From positions 248,001-312,000 of the forward strand of contig NZ_LFVY01000001.1 of assembly GCF_001050155.1 (NCBI RefSeq): a stretch of 64,000 bases of DNA, in the 5' to 3' direction. The DNA is from Nitratireductor soli (GTDB taxonomy: Bacteria > Pseudomonadota > Alphaproteobacteria > Rhizobiales > Rhizobiaceae). Shown in pieces: positions 13,010 to 21,989 of this stretch. Position 1 is the stretch's first letter. Each line of letters begins with the position of its first letter. The position numbers and the translations under genes are program-made. The notes beneath the pieces are model-generated. The model was not told the DNA's origin, searched no databases, and was given only the letters and a program-made list of their open reading frames with translations.

Positions 13010-13168
13010 TCAGATCCGGCCCATCAGCATCAGGATCAGCACGATCACCAGGACCAATCCGAGGATGCCGGAAGGGCCGTATCCCCAGCTGCGTGAGTGG
13101 GGCCAGGCCGGGAATGCGCCAAGCAGGATGAGGATCAGAATGATGATGAGGATCGTCCCAAGCGACAT
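13010..13168 (-). CDS. DUF3309 small membrane protein
   Basis: 52 residues, MSLGTILIIILILILLGAF then PAWPHSRSWGYGPSG and a second hydrophobic segment ending LMLMGRI. This is the DUF3309 pattern of two membrane segments round a WPHSRSWGYGPSG loop. Function is unknown. The gene has a perfect EcfG-type promoter (GGAAC-N16-CGTT) 37 bases upstream, so it is probably a general-stress-response gene. It converges on the MFS gene. Confidence 0.85.
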   Translation of the reverse strand: MSLGTILIIILILILLGAFPAWPHSRSWGYGPSGILGLVLVIVLILMLMGRI

Positions 13169-13204
13169 GATGTTGTCCTCGCACGGTTGAAACTGTGCGG
13201 AAAC

Positions 13205-13229
13205 AACGCCCGGAATCAGGCTGGGTTCC
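13205..13229 (-). promoter_or_regulatory. EcfG/RpoE2-type promoter of the DUF3309 gene
   Basis: On the minus strand GGAAC (13225-13229) and CGTT (13205-13208) are 16 bases apart, the exact -35/-10 consensus of the alphaproteobacterial general stress sigma factor. It reads into the DUF3309 gene 37 bases on. Confidence 0.8.
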
Positions 13230-13240
13230 CATCAAAAGTG

Positions 13241-13281
13241 AACGGGCCGGCGGTTCGTGAGAATCGCCGGCCCGTTGATTT
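13241..13281. terminator. strong GC hairpin, probable RND operon terminator
   Basis: AACGGGCCGGCG (13241-13252) pairs perfectly with CGCCGGCCCGTT (13265-13276). Read leftward it follows the RND permease end and repeat B and is followed by CACTTTTG; read rightward it is followed by GATTTT. Either direction could terminate. Confidence 0.6.
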
Positions 13282-13295
13282 TCGCATGTGGTCCT

Positions 13296-13396
13296 AGACC
13301 GGTTCAGTGTTTCATAGAAATGTTGAACCGGTCTATCTCTTTGTTTTTTCGCATTTATGCGGACGTCATGTGATTCCACCTGACTGCAAAATGCTT
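13296..13396 (+). repeat. intergenic three-hairpin mosaic repeat, copy B
   Basis: Same element as at 704. The first stem is 17 bp (13297-13313 with 13317-13333, loop ATA); relative to copy A it differs at three paired positions that would be G-U pairs in RNA. The TGCTT end lies 22 bases from the stop codon of the minus-strand RND permease. Confidence 0.9.
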
Positions 13397-13417
13397 GCTC
13401 GCGCCGTCCGGATCGTC

Positions 13418-16400
13418 CTACTCGGCTGCCTTGGGATAGGCATCCGAGGGCAGGTCGACATTGTCGGCCACGCGATCCTCTCCCTTGCCCTTGCGCCGGA
13501 ACAGGCGGGCCAGAAGACTACGCCGCTTGGCGCCGGCCGGCAGCGTCTCGCGGGTGAAGACCATCAGCGCCGACGGGGTCACGATGAGGGTCAGCACCGT
13601 GGCGAAGGTCAGGCCGTAGACGATGGCGCCGGACAGGGAAATCCACCACTGCGTCGAGGGCGCGCCGATCGTTACCGTCTGGTGGAAAAGCTCGAGACCG
13701 AGGCCGAAGGCAATGGGCAGAACGCCCAGGACAGCCGAAATGGCCGTCAGCATGACCGGCCGCGCGCGCTCGCGGCAGGTCTGCAGGATGGCTTCCTGCT
13801 TCTTCCAGCCCTCGCGGCGCAAGCGGTCGTAGGTGTCGATCAGCACGATGTTGTTGTTGACCACGACGCCGGCGAGCGCGATCACGCCGATGCCCGACAT
13901 GACGATGCCGAAGGGCTGCCCCGTGATCAGCAGGCCGAGGAACACGCCGATCGTCGCCATCACCACGGTCATCAGCACCAGCAGGACGCTGGTGAACTTG
14001 TTGAACTGGGCGAGCAGCACGATGAAGATCAGGAAGATCGCCGCGCCGAAGGCTTTCGACAGGAAGGCGCTGGCCTCCTCGCTCTCCTCGTTGGAGCCGG
14101 CCAGCTTCCAGCGTGTCGCGCCCAGGTCCATGTCGCTCAAGGCCTGGGTGACGTTGGCCTGCACCACGGCCACCTGGAACCCGGTGGCGACGTTGGCGCT
14201 GACGACGATGGTGCGCTGCCCGTCGATGCGGTTGAGAATGCCGGTCGAGCGTTCCGGCTGGCGGGTCATGAAGTTGGAGATCGGCACCGGTCCCTGTGCC
14301 GTCTGCACGCGCAGCTGGTCGAGCGCCGACAGGGTGCGGCGGTCTTCCGGCAGGCGCAGGCGGATGTCCACCGCATCGTCAACACCTGCCGGCCGGTATT
14401 CCGACAGTTTCAGGCCGTTAGTGACGAGCTGGACCACGGTTCCGACGGAGACCGGGCTGATGCCGTATTGCGCGGCCTTGGCGCGATCCACCTTGATCGC
14501 CCAGTCGATGCCGGGCGGCGGCAGGCCGTCGGCGACGTCGATAACGCCGGGAATCTGGGAGATCGCCTTGGCGACGGAAGCTGCCTGGTCGTTGAGGTTG
14601 CCGGGGTCCAAGGCGGACAGGCGTATCTGGATCGCCTGTCCCGTGGGCGGACCGGCATCGGGCACGCGCACCTCGATCTCGACACCCGGCGTACCGGCGA
14701 GCTCGGTGCGCAGGCCGTTCAGGATCTCGCTGGCCGGAGCGCGTTCACGCCAGTCGACGAATTCATACTGGATGACGCCGATGACGTCCTCGTCGATGTC
14801 CTGGCCGCCGCCGCGCGTCTTGCCGACGCGGGTATAGACGGATTCGATGCCTGGCCAGTTGAGGAGCTTGTCCTCGGCCGGCTTCACCAGTCGATCCATC
14901 TCGTCGAGCGACAGGTTGCCGCGCGCATGCACATACATCAGGCCGTATTCGGGCTCGACATTGGGGAAGAACTCGACACCGGCGCCATATTGCGAATAGC
15001 TGTAGATGATGCCGCCGAGCAGGCCGATCGTCAGCAGAAGCACCGTCTTGGGGAAACGTACCGCCTGCTTGACGAGACCCAGGTACCAGCCGTCCGGCTT
15101 CTGCTTCTCCTCGACATGCGCCTTGGCGAAGATGGCGCCGAGCGTGGGCACGAAAATCAGCGCGTAGATCATCGAGGCCGAAAGCGTGACGATCAGCGTG
15201 ATCGGCAGATACTTCATGAACTCGCCGACGATGCCCGGCCAGAACAGAAGTGGAGAGAAGGCGGCGACGCGGGTCATGGTGGCGGCGATGACCGGCCCGG
15301 CCATGCGCTTGGCCGCAAGCTCGAAAGCCTGCGCCTTGTCCATGCCTTCCGTCATGCGCCGTTCGGCGAACTCGGTGACGATGATGGCATCGTCAACAAG
15401 CATGCCGACGGCCAGGATGAGGCTGAACAGGACCACCATGTTGACCGTGAAGCCGCCGAGCGACAGGGCATAGATGCCCATCAGGAAGGAGGCGGGTACG
15501 GCAAGGCCGATGAGCAGCGAGGCGCGGCCCGAGAGCGTGTAGAGAACGACGATGAAGACCAGGATGACGGCGATCAGCACGTGGTTCTGCAGGTCGCTCA
15601 GCATGTCGCGGATCATCACCGACTTGTCCTGGCTGTAGGACACGGTGATCTCGGCCTTGCTGGTGTCCTGGAAGGTCTTGGCGGCGGCCTTCACCGCATC
15701 GACGGTCTCGACCAGGTTGGAGCCGACGCGCTTCTTGACCTCGATGGCGATGGCCTTCTTGCCGTTCAGGCGGGTCACGGTCTCGGCATCGGTGAAAGTC
15801 GAGCGGATGGCGGCGAGATCGCGGGCACGCACGACCGCGTTGGGGCTCGAGACGACGGGCAGGTTGGCCACGTCCTCGGCCGTCTCGATCAACGACGGCA
15901 CCTTGACCGCATAGCGCCCGTCCTGACCTTCCAGCGCGCCGGCGGCCACGAGGCTGTTGGAGGCGCCAACGGCGTTGATCAACTGGTCGAGCTGCAGGCC
16001 GTAGGATGACAGTTTCATCGGGTCGATGAGAACTTCGACGAGTTCGTCGCGCGAGCCCTGCAGCGTGCCTTCCAGAACGCCTGGAATCTCCTCGATCCGA
16101 TCGCGTAACTCACGCGCCGAAGCCGACAGGACGCGCTCCGGCATGTTGCCGGCGAGCGTCACGACCAGGATCGGGAACTCCGAAATGTTGACTTCGTGCA
16201 CCGACGGCTCGTCGGCGCCCTGCGGCAGGTCGCGTCGGGCGTCCGCCACCTTGGCACGGACGTCCTCGATGGCGTTGGAGAAGTCGTAGCCGGCCTGGAA
16301 CTCGACCAGGACGTAGCCGCCGCCCTGATAGGCGGCGGAACGCATCTCCTTGACGCCCTCGAGGCTCTTCATGCGCGTCTCGATCGGCCGCAGCAGCAGG

Positions 16401-16582
16401 CGCTCGGAATCTTCCGGCGAGATGCCCTGATAGGTCAGGCTGACATAGATGATCGGAATCGGAACGTCCGGCTCCGCTTCCTTCGGGATGTTGATGTAGG
16501 CAAGCGCCCCCGCAACGACGAAGAACATCAGAATGGACAGCGTGAGCCTGGCGTTCTGGATTGCGATGCGGACGATATCCAT
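13418..16582 (-). CDS. RND-type efflux pump inner-membrane permease
   Basis: 1054 residues, the usual length for an AcrB/HAE1-like permease. It starts MDIVRIAIQNARLTLSILMFF (TM1), followed by the porter-domain sequence EAEPDVPIPIIYVSLTYQG. The TM4 proton-relay region reads AVGMLVDDAIIVTEFAERR with the paired Asp residues. The C-terminal half repeats the fold (GIVMSGIGVIALAGVVVNNNIVLIDTYDR). Proton-driven export is expected; substrate is unknown. The adaptor gene is just upstream in the same direction; no TolC-like gene is in the window. A TetR gene lies beyond the adaptor. Confidence 0.93.
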   Translation of the reverse strand: MDIVRIAIQNARLTLSILMFFVVAGALAYINIPKEAEPDVPIPIIYVSLTYQGISPEDSERLLLRPIETRMKSLEGVKEMRSAAYQGGGYVLVEFQAGYDFSNAIEDVRAKVADARRDLPQGADEPSVHEVNISEFPILVVTLAGNMPERVLSASARELRDRIEEIPGVLEGTLQGSRDELVEVLIDPMKLSSYGLQLDQLINAVGASNSLVAAGALEGQDGRYAVKVPSLIETAEDVANLPVVSSPNAVVRARDLAAIRSTFTDAETVTRLNGKKAIAIEVKKRVGSNLVETVDAVKAAAKTFQDTSKAEITVSYSQDKSVMIRDMLSDLQNHVLIAVILVFIVVLYTLSGRASLLIGLAVPASFLMGIYALSLGGFTVNMVVLFSLILAVGMLVDDAIIVTEFAERRMTEGMDKAQAFELAAKRMAGPVIAATMTRVAAFSPLLFWPGIVGEFMKYLPITLIVTLSASMIYALIFVPTLGAIFAKAHVEEKQKPDGWYLGLVKQAVRFPKTVLLLTIGLLGGIIYSYSQYGAGVEFFPNVEPEYGLMYVHARGNLSLDEMDRLVKPAEDKLLNWPGIESVYTRVGKTRGGGQDIDEDVIGVIQYEFVDWRERAPASEILNGLRTELAGTPGVEIEVRVPDAGPPTGQAIQIRLSALDPGNLNDQAASVAKAISQIPGVIDVADGLPPPGIDWAIKVDRAKAAQYGISPVSVGTVVQLVTNGLKLSEYRPAGVDDAVDIRLRLPEDRRTLSALDQLRVQTAQGPVPISNFMTRQPERSTGILNRIDGQRTIVVSANVATGFQVAVVQANVTQALSDMDLGATRWKLAGSNEESEEASAFLSKAFGAAIFLIFIVLLAQFNKFTSVLLVLMTVVMATIGVFLGLLITGQPFGIVMSGIGVIALAGVVVNNNIVLIDTYDRLRREGWKKQEAILQTCRERARPVMLTAISAVLGVLPIAFGLGLELFHQTVTIGAPSTQWWISLSGAIVYGLTFATVLTLIVTPSALMVFTRETLPAGAKRRSLLARLFRRKGKGEDRVADNVDLPSDAYPKAAE

Positions 16583-16611
16583 CGGGGATTCCTATCGTGG
16601 GTCGCTGGCTT

Positions 16612-16717
16612 CGGGCTACAGCATCGGCCCGAAAATCGGAATCGATATTCGGAAGGCACGATGCATAGATTCAAAGTGCTAGAGCGCCGAGCGTCCGAAT
16701 GGACGCCCGGCGCTCTA
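16612..16717 (-). repeat. second mosaic repeat type, TAGAGC end on the adaptor stop codon
   Basis: Between the adaptor and permease genes lies a long hairpin (AGAGCGCCGAGCGTCC, 16681-16696, with 16701-16716, loop GAAT, one mismatch), followed leftward by a tail with a second inverted motif (CATCGTGCC...GGGCCGATG). The adaptor's TAG stop is part of the element's TAGAGC end. The GCGTCC-N4-GGACGC core recurs in repeat copy E at 39322, linking the two repeat types. Confidence 0.7.
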
Positions 16718-17848
16718 GTTGAGGTCGGCGGCGAGGGTCTTCGCCAACTCCCGGATCAGTTTCTCATCCGCAGGCTGTGCCGTCACCGCGTCGCCTTCGG
16801 TCACGAGGTCCTGTCCCGAAACGATGACGCGGGCATTGGCCGGAATGCCGGCGAGATACAGCGCGTGCGGCGTGTCGTCGACGAGATCGATCGGGTAGAA
16901 AACAACCTTGCTCTCGGCATCGACGGCGCGAACGCCCAGTTCTCCATCCTGATTGAGGGTGACGACCGAGCGCGGCAGGGCGACGGCCTCGACCGGCTCG
17001 CCGTGTATGTCGATCTCGGCGGTCATGCCGGCGGGAATGGCGCCATCGGGATTGGCGATTGCCACTTCGACGCGGAAGGTACGGGTCTGCTCCGATGCCT
17101 CGCGGCTGACGAAGCGCACCTTGCCACTGACGGTCTGCCCGCTGACGAGGCGCACATCGGCCTGGTCGCCGGGATTGACGGAAGCCAGATCATGCTCGCT
17201 CACCTCGCCGACGGCGATGACCGGGTCGAGCTTGAGCAGGGTGGCGACTTCGGCGCCCTGCGTGATCGAGGAGCCAAGCTCCACATCCACCTTGTCGATG
17301 AGGCCGTCGAAAGGCGCGCGCACGGTGATGCGGGCGAGTTCGGCTTCCGCCATCTCAAGCTGGGAACGCGCGGTGGCAAGTGCCGAGCGCGCGCTGTCGA
17401 GTTGCAGGCGGGCGAGATTGCCGCTCTTGGCAAGCCGGTTGGCCGCCTCGGATTCGGCCTCACGCTGGGCGAGAACCTGGCGCGCGGTCTCGACGGCGGC
17501 TTCCTTGCCCTCCGTCTCCAGACGCAGGATCAGGTCGCCGTTCTTGACGCGCTGGCCCTTCGACACGGGAAGTTCGGTGATGATGCCCGCCGAGCGGGAA
17601 GCCAGCACGGTGCGCTTGTCGGCCGAGGTCAGGCCCGAAACACGGATCGTGCGGGAGTGATCAATGCGCGGCGGCGTCGCGACGATCACCACTTGGGCCG
17701 CTGTCGGTGCGTTCTCCGGTTTTTCAGCGACAGTCTGCGTTTCCTCGGTGGCGCTGCCGACGGAGGAAAACTCTCCGGTGGCAATCCAGGCGGCGGTCAC
17801 GACCAAAACGGCGACGGCAGCGATTTTATGGAACCTTATCTTCGGCAT
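16715..17848 (-). CDS. RND efflux periplasmic adaptor (membrane fusion protein)
   Basis: 377 residues with an N-terminal membrane anchor (IAAVAVLVVTAAWIA), a lipoyl-like half (GIITELPVSKGQRVKNGDLILRL), a coiled-coil hairpin rich in Ala/Glu (about 125-185), the second lipoyl half (ARITVRAPFDGLIDKVDVELG) and beta-barrel domains. This is the HlyD/AcrA pattern. No lipobox Cys is seen, so it is probably anchored by its N-terminal helix. It is first gene of a two-gene efflux operon and divergent from tetR. Its TAG stop is contributed by a repeat element. Confidence 0.92.
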   Translation of the reverse strand: MPKIRFHKIAAVAVLVVTAAWIATGEFSSVGSATEETQTVAEKPENAPTAAQVVIVATPPRIDHSRTIRVSGLTSADKRTVLASRSAGIITELPVSKGQRVKNGDLILRLETEGKEAAVETARQVLAQREAESEAANRLAKSGNLARLQLDSARSALATARSQLEMAEAELARITVRAPFDGLIDKVDVELGSSITQGAEVATLLKLDPVIAVGEVSEHDLASVNPGDQADVRLVSGQTVSGKVRFVSREASEQTRTFRVEVAIANPDGAIPAGMTAEIDIHGEPVEAVALPRSVVTLNQDGELGVRAVDAESKVVFYPIDLVDDTPHALYLAGIPANARVIVSGQDLVTEGDAVTAQPADEKLIRELAKTLAADLN

Positions 17849-18051
17849 GTCGTTTTCCAGTGCGGTGGATTCGGCCTGTCGATCAGGGACCGGCGCGATA
17901 TGGGGATGCTGCGCGCAAAATTCAATTCACAGTAGTGGTCTTCGCTGCAAAACACGCCCGTATATCGCAAGTGCGTGCGGCAAAAAAGCCAAACGGAATA
18001 CACTCCTGACATCAACGACCGTTGCTGTTGTATGAGTGGACACGCGCGCAC

Positions 18052-18073
18052 AAAAAGCCCGCCAAAAGCGGGC
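18052..18073 (-). terminator. terminator-like hairpin in the efflux operon leader
   Basis: On the minus strand GCCCGC-TTTTG-GCGGGC is followed by TTTTTGTG. It lies between the TetR operator (18095) and the adaptor start (17848), so a transcript started near the operator would cross it. It could be an attenuator, or the end of an unrecognised short transcript. Confidence 0.5.
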
Positions 18074-18094
18074 CGCGCGCATGACGGCGACATA

Positions 18095-18119
18095 TTGACA
18101 AAATGCGTATTTTTGTCAA
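18095..18119. promoter_or_regulatory. probable TetR operator between tetR and the RND operon
   Basis: TTGACAAAA (18095-18103) and TTTTGTCAA (18111-18119) form a perfect 9-bp inverted repeat with a 7-base spacer, in the divergent region upstream of both genes. Size and place fit a TetR-family operator controlling both the pump and the regulator itself. Confidence 0.75.
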
Positions 18120-18147
18120 CTCTGAACTGAAGGGTAGATTGTATCCA

Positions 18148-18765
18148 ATGATGAATCTGGTTGCGGACGGCAAAGTTGACCCAAAGCGGGGGCGCATTCT
18201 GGATGGCGCCATGCGGGTCTTCCTTGCTTATGGATTTGCCCGCACGACGATGGACGACATTGCCCGGGCCGCCGAGGTTTCGCGGCCGATGCTCTATCTG
18301 CAGTTCCGCAACAAGGCCGACATCTTTCGTGCCATCGGCGAAGCCATTCTCACCCGGTCGCTGGCCAATGCGCGCGCCGGACTGAAAGGCAGCGGCACGT
18401 TCGGTGAGCGGCTGATGACGGCGCTCGACAAGGCGCTGTTCGGCCTGATGGAGATGATCGAGAAATCGGCGCATGGCGAGGAGATCCTCGACCTGGAGAA
18501 CAAGATCGCCGCCGACATCATCGCCGAATGGCGCCAGGGCCTGACGGAGGCGGTGGAACATGCCGTCGCCGAGGAGGCCGCGCGCTCGGGCGCCGACCTC
18601 GAACGGCTCGGCCTGTCGCCGCGTGCGCTGGCGGAAATCCTGCTCGACGGGCTGGAAGGCATGCGCATGCGCGGCCTGTGCGGCAAGCCTGCGATCGAGG
18701 GCGCGCGGAAGCTCATCACGCTGATGGAAATCGCCCTGGCAGCGGCGCAGCCCCGCAGGAGTTGA
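18148..18765 (+). CDS. TetR/AcrR-family transcriptional regulator
   Basis: About 205 residues. The N-terminal helix-turn-helix reads [15 protein letters not shown] then [28 protein letters not shown], a standard TetR DNA-binding domain; the C-terminal ligand domain is divergent. I take ATG 18148: the frame opens at ATG 18103, but that lies inside the operator palindrome, and TTG 18139 is another option. GAAGGG stands at 18129-18134. It is divergent from the RND pump and probably represses it. The mosaic repeat copy C begins at its stop. Confidence 0.88.
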   Translation: MMNLVADGKVDPKRGRILDGAMRVFLAYGFARTTMDDIARAAEVSRPMLYLQFRNKADIFRAIGEAILTRSLANARAGLKGSGTFGERLMTALDKALFGLMEMIEKSAHGEEILDLENKIAADIIAEWRQGLTEAVEHAVAEEAARSGADLERLGLSPRALAEILLDGLEGMRMRGLCGKPAIEGARKLITLMEIALAAAQPRRS

Positions 18766-18877
18766 GCAGCGGCTCCAGACCGGTTCATCGTTCACGGAAA
18801 CGCTGCTCCGCCCTATCTCATTGTTTTTCGCATTTGTGCGGACGTCAGGTGAAACCACCTGACTGCAAAATGCTCTA
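18764..18877 (+). repeat. intergenic three-hairpin mosaic repeat, copy C
   Basis: Lies between the convergent tetR and bdhA genes. GAGCAGCG (18764-18771, overlapping the tetR stop) pairs with CGCTGCTC (18801-18808); then GCATTTGTGC and the GTCAGGTG/CACCTGAC hairpin follow, ending GACTGCAAAATGCTCTA. The final CTA is the TAG stop codon of bdhA on the minus strand. Confidence 0.88.
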
Positions 18878-19672
18878 TTGGGCGGTCCAGCCGCCATCCA
18901 TCGGCAGCGCGGCGCCGGTGATCTGCGCGGCGTGATCCGAGCAGAGGAAAACGACGAAGCCGCCGACCTCGTCGACCGTGACGAATTCGCGGGTCGGCTG
19001 GCGGGCGAGCATCACCTCGCGCACCACCGCGTCGCGGTCCATTCCATGCACTTTCATCTGGTCGGGTATCTGCGCCTCGATCAGCGGCGTCAGCACATAG
19101 CCGGGGCAGATGGCGTTGCAGGTGATCCGGTCGTCGGCGACTTCCAGTGCGACGGTTTTCGTCAGGCCGACGACGCCGTGCTTCGCCGCGACATAGGCGG
19201 ATTTGAACGGCGAGGCGCGCAGGCCGTGGGCCGAGGCGATGTTGACGATGCGGCCCCAGCCGCTGCGCTTCATATGCGGTATGGCGGCGGCGATGGTGTG
19301 GAACGCCGAGGACAAATTGATCGCCAGGATGGCGTTCCATTTGTCGACCGGGAACGCCTCGACCGGCGCCACGTGCTGGATGCCGGCATTGTTGACAAGG
19401 ATGTCGACGTTGCCGAAACGGGCGGCGGCGGCCTCGACCATGGCGCGGCAGGCATCCGGCCGGGCCATGTCGGCGCTGATGTAGACGACCTCGACACCGT
19501 GCCGCGTGGCCAGGTCGGCGGCCAGCGCGTGATCGGCGGCATCGTCGGTATAGGAGTTGAGGACGATGTTGCAGCCCGCCGCGGCCAGCGCCTCGGCGAC
19601 CCCCAGGCCGATGCCCGATGTGGAGCCGGTGACGATTGCGGTCTTGCGGGAGGTTTGCGGTGCGGCGCCCAT
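18875..19672 (-). CDS. bdhA: 3-hydroxybutyrate dehydrogenase
   Basis: 265-residue short-chain dehydrogenase. [10 protein letters not shown] is the NAD-binding motif, NNAG the structural motif, and SAYVAAKHG holds the catalytic Tyr and Lys. The segments [32 protein letters not shown] and the insert [21 protein letters not shown] are characteristic of D-3-hydroxybutyrate dehydrogenase. It oxidises 3-hydroxybutyrate to acetoacetate, the last stage of PHB breakdown, and so complements phaA/phaB at 29-31 kb. Start 19672 has GAGGA upstream; the frame extends to 19750 without a family match. Confidence 0.92.
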   Translation of the reverse strand: MGAAPQTSRKTAIVTGSTSGIGLGVAEALAAAGCNIVLNSYTDDAADHALAADLATRHGVEVVYISADMARPDACRAMVEAAAARFGNVDILVNNAGIQHVAPVEAFPVDKWNAILAINLSSAFHTIAAAIPHMKRSGWGRIVNIASAHGLRASPFKSAYVAAKHGVVGLTKTVALEVADDRITCNAICPGYVLTPLIEAQIPDQMKVHGMDRDAVVREVMLARQPTREFVTVDEVGGFVVFLCSDHAAQITGAALPMDGGWTAQ

Positions 19673-19837
19673 GTGGTCCTCGGCAGCAAAGAAGGTTATA
19701 TTGCGGCGCAGCAAAGCGGTGGCGCGGCTGCCTGTCAAGCGTGCCGGCACGGATCAATCGGCGGCTCCGGCATTGACATTCGCGCCGTGCTCGGCCACCT
19801 CAAGCGCGACACGGTTGAAATCGGGACAGTTCCCTGG

Positions 19838-21115
19838 ATGAGTGGAACATTCACGGCCAGCAAGACCATGAGCGGCTATTTCTCATCGCCATTCCCACGC
19901 CGCGATGCGGTTGGCGTCGCCGTGGGCAATGTGATCGTCGGCGGCGATGGGCCGGTCGTCGTGCAGTCGATGACCAATACCGACACGGCCGATGTCGACC
20001 GCACGGTGGCGCAGGTGGCCGCGCTGCATCGCGCCGGTTCCGAACTGGTGCGCATCACGGTCGACCGGGATGAAGCGGCGGCCGCCGTGCCGAAAATCCG
20101 CGAGCGGCTGGAGCGCGTCGGCATCTTCGTGCCGCTGATCGGCGATTTCCATTATATCGGCCACAAGCTTCTGGCCGACCATCCGGCCTGCGCCGAGGCG
20201 CTGGCGAAATACCGCATCAATCCCGGCAATGTCGGCTTCAAGGACAAGAAGGACAAGCAGTTCGCCGCCATCATCGAGACGGCAATCAAGCATGACAAGC
20301 CGGTGCGCATCGGCGTCAACTGGGGCTCGCTCGACCAGGAATTGCTGACCCATCTGATGGACGGCAACCAGGCGAACGGCTCGCCGATGACGGCGCAGGA
20401 AGTGATGCGCGAGGCAATCGTCCAGTCGGCGCTGATCTCGGCCGATCTGGCCGAGGAGATCGGCCTCGGGCGCGATCGCATCATCCTGTCGGCCAAGGTC
20501 AGCCAGGTGCAGGATCTGATCGCCGTCTATACCGAGCTTGCACGACGCTCCAACCATGCGCTGCATCTGGGCCTGACCGAGGCCGGCATGGGCACCAAGG
20601 GCATCGTCGCTTCGTCGGCGGCGATGGGTATTCTCCTGCAGCAGGGCATCGGCGACACGATCCGCATTTCGCTGACGCCGGAGCCCGGCGGCGATCGCAC
20701 CCGGGAGGTGCAGGTGGCGCAGGAGCTGCTGCAGACCATGGGGTTCCGGCAGTTCGTGCCCGTGGTGGCGGCGTGCCCGGGCTGCGGCCGCACGACCTCG
20801 ACCGTGTTCCAGGAGCTGGCGCAGAAGATAGAGGCCGACCTGCGCAAGAACATGCCCGTCTGGCGGAAGAAATATCCGGGTGTCGAAGGGCTGAAGGTGG
20901 CGGTGATGGGCTGCATCGTCAACGGGCCTGGCGAATCGAAACATGCCGATATCGGCATCTCGCTTCCCGGCACCGGCGAGACGCCGGCGGCGCCCGTCTT
21001 TATCGACGGCAAGAAGGCCGCGACACTGCGCGGCACGGCCATTGCCGAGGATTTCGAGAAGATGGTCGGCGACTATATCGAAAAGCGCTTCGCCCGCCGC
21101 ACCGCCGCCGAATAA
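19838..21115 (+). CDS. ispG: (E)-4-hydroxy-3-methylbut-2-enyl-diphosphate synthase (flavodoxin)
   Basis: Iron-sulfur enzyme of the MEP isoprenoid pathway. Core motifs are [44 protein letters not shown], and the 4Fe-4S ligands in ACPGCGRTT and [10 protein letters not shown]. The frame is open far upstream to 18878, but only the part from about 19838 resembles protein. ATG 19838 ([22 protein letters not shown]) gives 425 residues; ATG 19868 is also possible and closer to some relatives. It makes the five-carbon precursors used by the prenyl diphosphate synthase at 25.6 kb. It is divergent from bdhA. Confidence 0.95.
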   Translation: MSGTFTASKTMSGYFSSPFPRRDAVGVAVGNVIVGGDGPVVVQSMTNTDTADVDRTVAQVAALHRAGSELVRITVDRDEAAAAVPKIRERLERVGIFVPLIGDFHYIGHKLLADHPACAEALAKYRINPGNVGFKDKKDKQFAAIIETAIKHDKPVRIGVNWGSLDQELLTHLMDGNQANGSPMTAQEVMREAIVQSALISADLAEEIGLGRDRIILSAKVSQVQDLIAVYTELARRSNHALHLGLTEAGMGTKGIVASSAAMGILLQQGIGDTIRISLTPEPGGDRTREVQVAQELLQTMGFRQFVPVVAACPGCGRTTSTVFQELAQKIEADLRKNMPVWRKKYPGVEGLKVAVMGCIVNGPGESKHADIGISLPGTGETPAAPVFIDGKKAATLRGTAIAEDFEKMVGDYIEKRFARRTAAE

Positions 21116-21118
21116 GCC

Positions 21119-21167
21119 AGAGCATTTGCAATCGGGCGGAGATATCTGGCGTCCGCACCGATGCGGC
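21119..21167 (-). repeat. decayed inverted copy of the mosaic repeat, copy G
   Basis: Starting 4 bases after the ispG stop, AGAGCATTTGCAATC, then GGCGTCCGCACCGATGCGG, aligns along about 48 bases with the reverse complement of the other copies. The hairpins are worn by substitutions. Again the AGAGCATTT end is next to a stop codon. Confidence 0.65.
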
Positions 21168-21363
21168 ATACGCGAAGCTGGGCCGTGTGGACACATTCCG
21201 CGGTGAAGGAGCGTCTGGTTCCAGGCAGCAGGCCAGCGGGGGCAGGCGGGTGTCATGGGGTGGGCTGCGGACTGTCGGCTCTGCGCCTTCTGGGCGGCAA
21301 TAGCTGACATGCCGCAGGAGGAAAAAGGCTTGAAATGTGGGCGGCACCGCGCACAGATGCGTT

Positions 21364-21654
21364 ATGACAAACACGTTCGAACTTCGTCGCCAAAGTGACG
21401 ACTTGGTCTATTTCTTCACCAGACGCAAACGACCAGACGGGCTTTCTGGATTTCAACGCGCAGATCGCGACCTGTGGATTACCTACAGGACTGGCCTCGG
21501 CTGGGTTGCATGGGACGACAAAAGCCAAACAGTGATGGGTAGACCATGGCATGTGCTGCCTAATGACCAATCGTCGCTATGTCCTCCCGAGGGTGAGTGG
21601 GTGAGCAAAAAGGGTTCAAAATCCTATGTGTATGAGCTCGTTCACACCGGCTAG
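21364..21654 (+). CDS. hypothetical protein (orphan)
   Basis: 96 residues, start MTNTFELRRQSDDLVYFFTR, no signal peptide or membrane segment, several Trp (DLWITY, GLGWVAWDD, RPWHVLP). I do not recognise the family. Base composition is visibly lower in GC than the neighbours, and codons such as ACA, AAA and TCA are frequent, unlike the surrounding genes. Together with the gene-poor stretch after it, this suggests acquired or decaying DNA. No clear ribosome-binding site; an upstream in-frame start at 21337 exists. Confidence 0.5.
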   Translation: MTNTFELRRQSDDLVYFFTRRKRPDGLSGFQRADRDLWITYRTGLGWVAWDDKSQTVMGRPWHVLPNDQSSLCPPEGEWVSKKGSKSYVYELVHTG

Positions 21655-21989
21655 CTGCTGAAACGACTGCTTTCGGCAATCCAAGCGGAAACAGATGGTG
21701 GCCGAAATGGGGTCGTGTCCGGCATGGCAGGTCTCGGGCGAGAGGACGGAAATCCCGAAATGACTGACGAGATGCGCGAGACTTGATTCAAAGCTGTATT
21801 TTGGAAGCAGGTTTGAGCCGAGGCGATCTGAGGGAAGCAGAACCGCGTGTCTTGAAGGGTTTTTGCCAATTGCTGCGGCCAACCGTAGGCGCGGTCGCCG
21901 CCCCGAAGAGAACCCGTCCATTGTCAACGGCATCGGCTAATCCACAACAGCGCGACCGCCAGATACCGGCTCAAATTTGTCCAGGCCGC
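21655..21989. other. gene-free stretch
   Basis: 335 bases between the orphan ORF and marR. Short frames on both strands have no protein-like composition, and I see no hairpin, promoter or repeat match to the rest of the window. It may be remnant DNA. Confidence 0.5.

Noticed and set aside
13307-16009. 900-codon plus-strand frame antisense to the RND permease
   Set aside because: Typical GC-rich antisense shadow; it begins inside repeat B and has no domain-like sequence.
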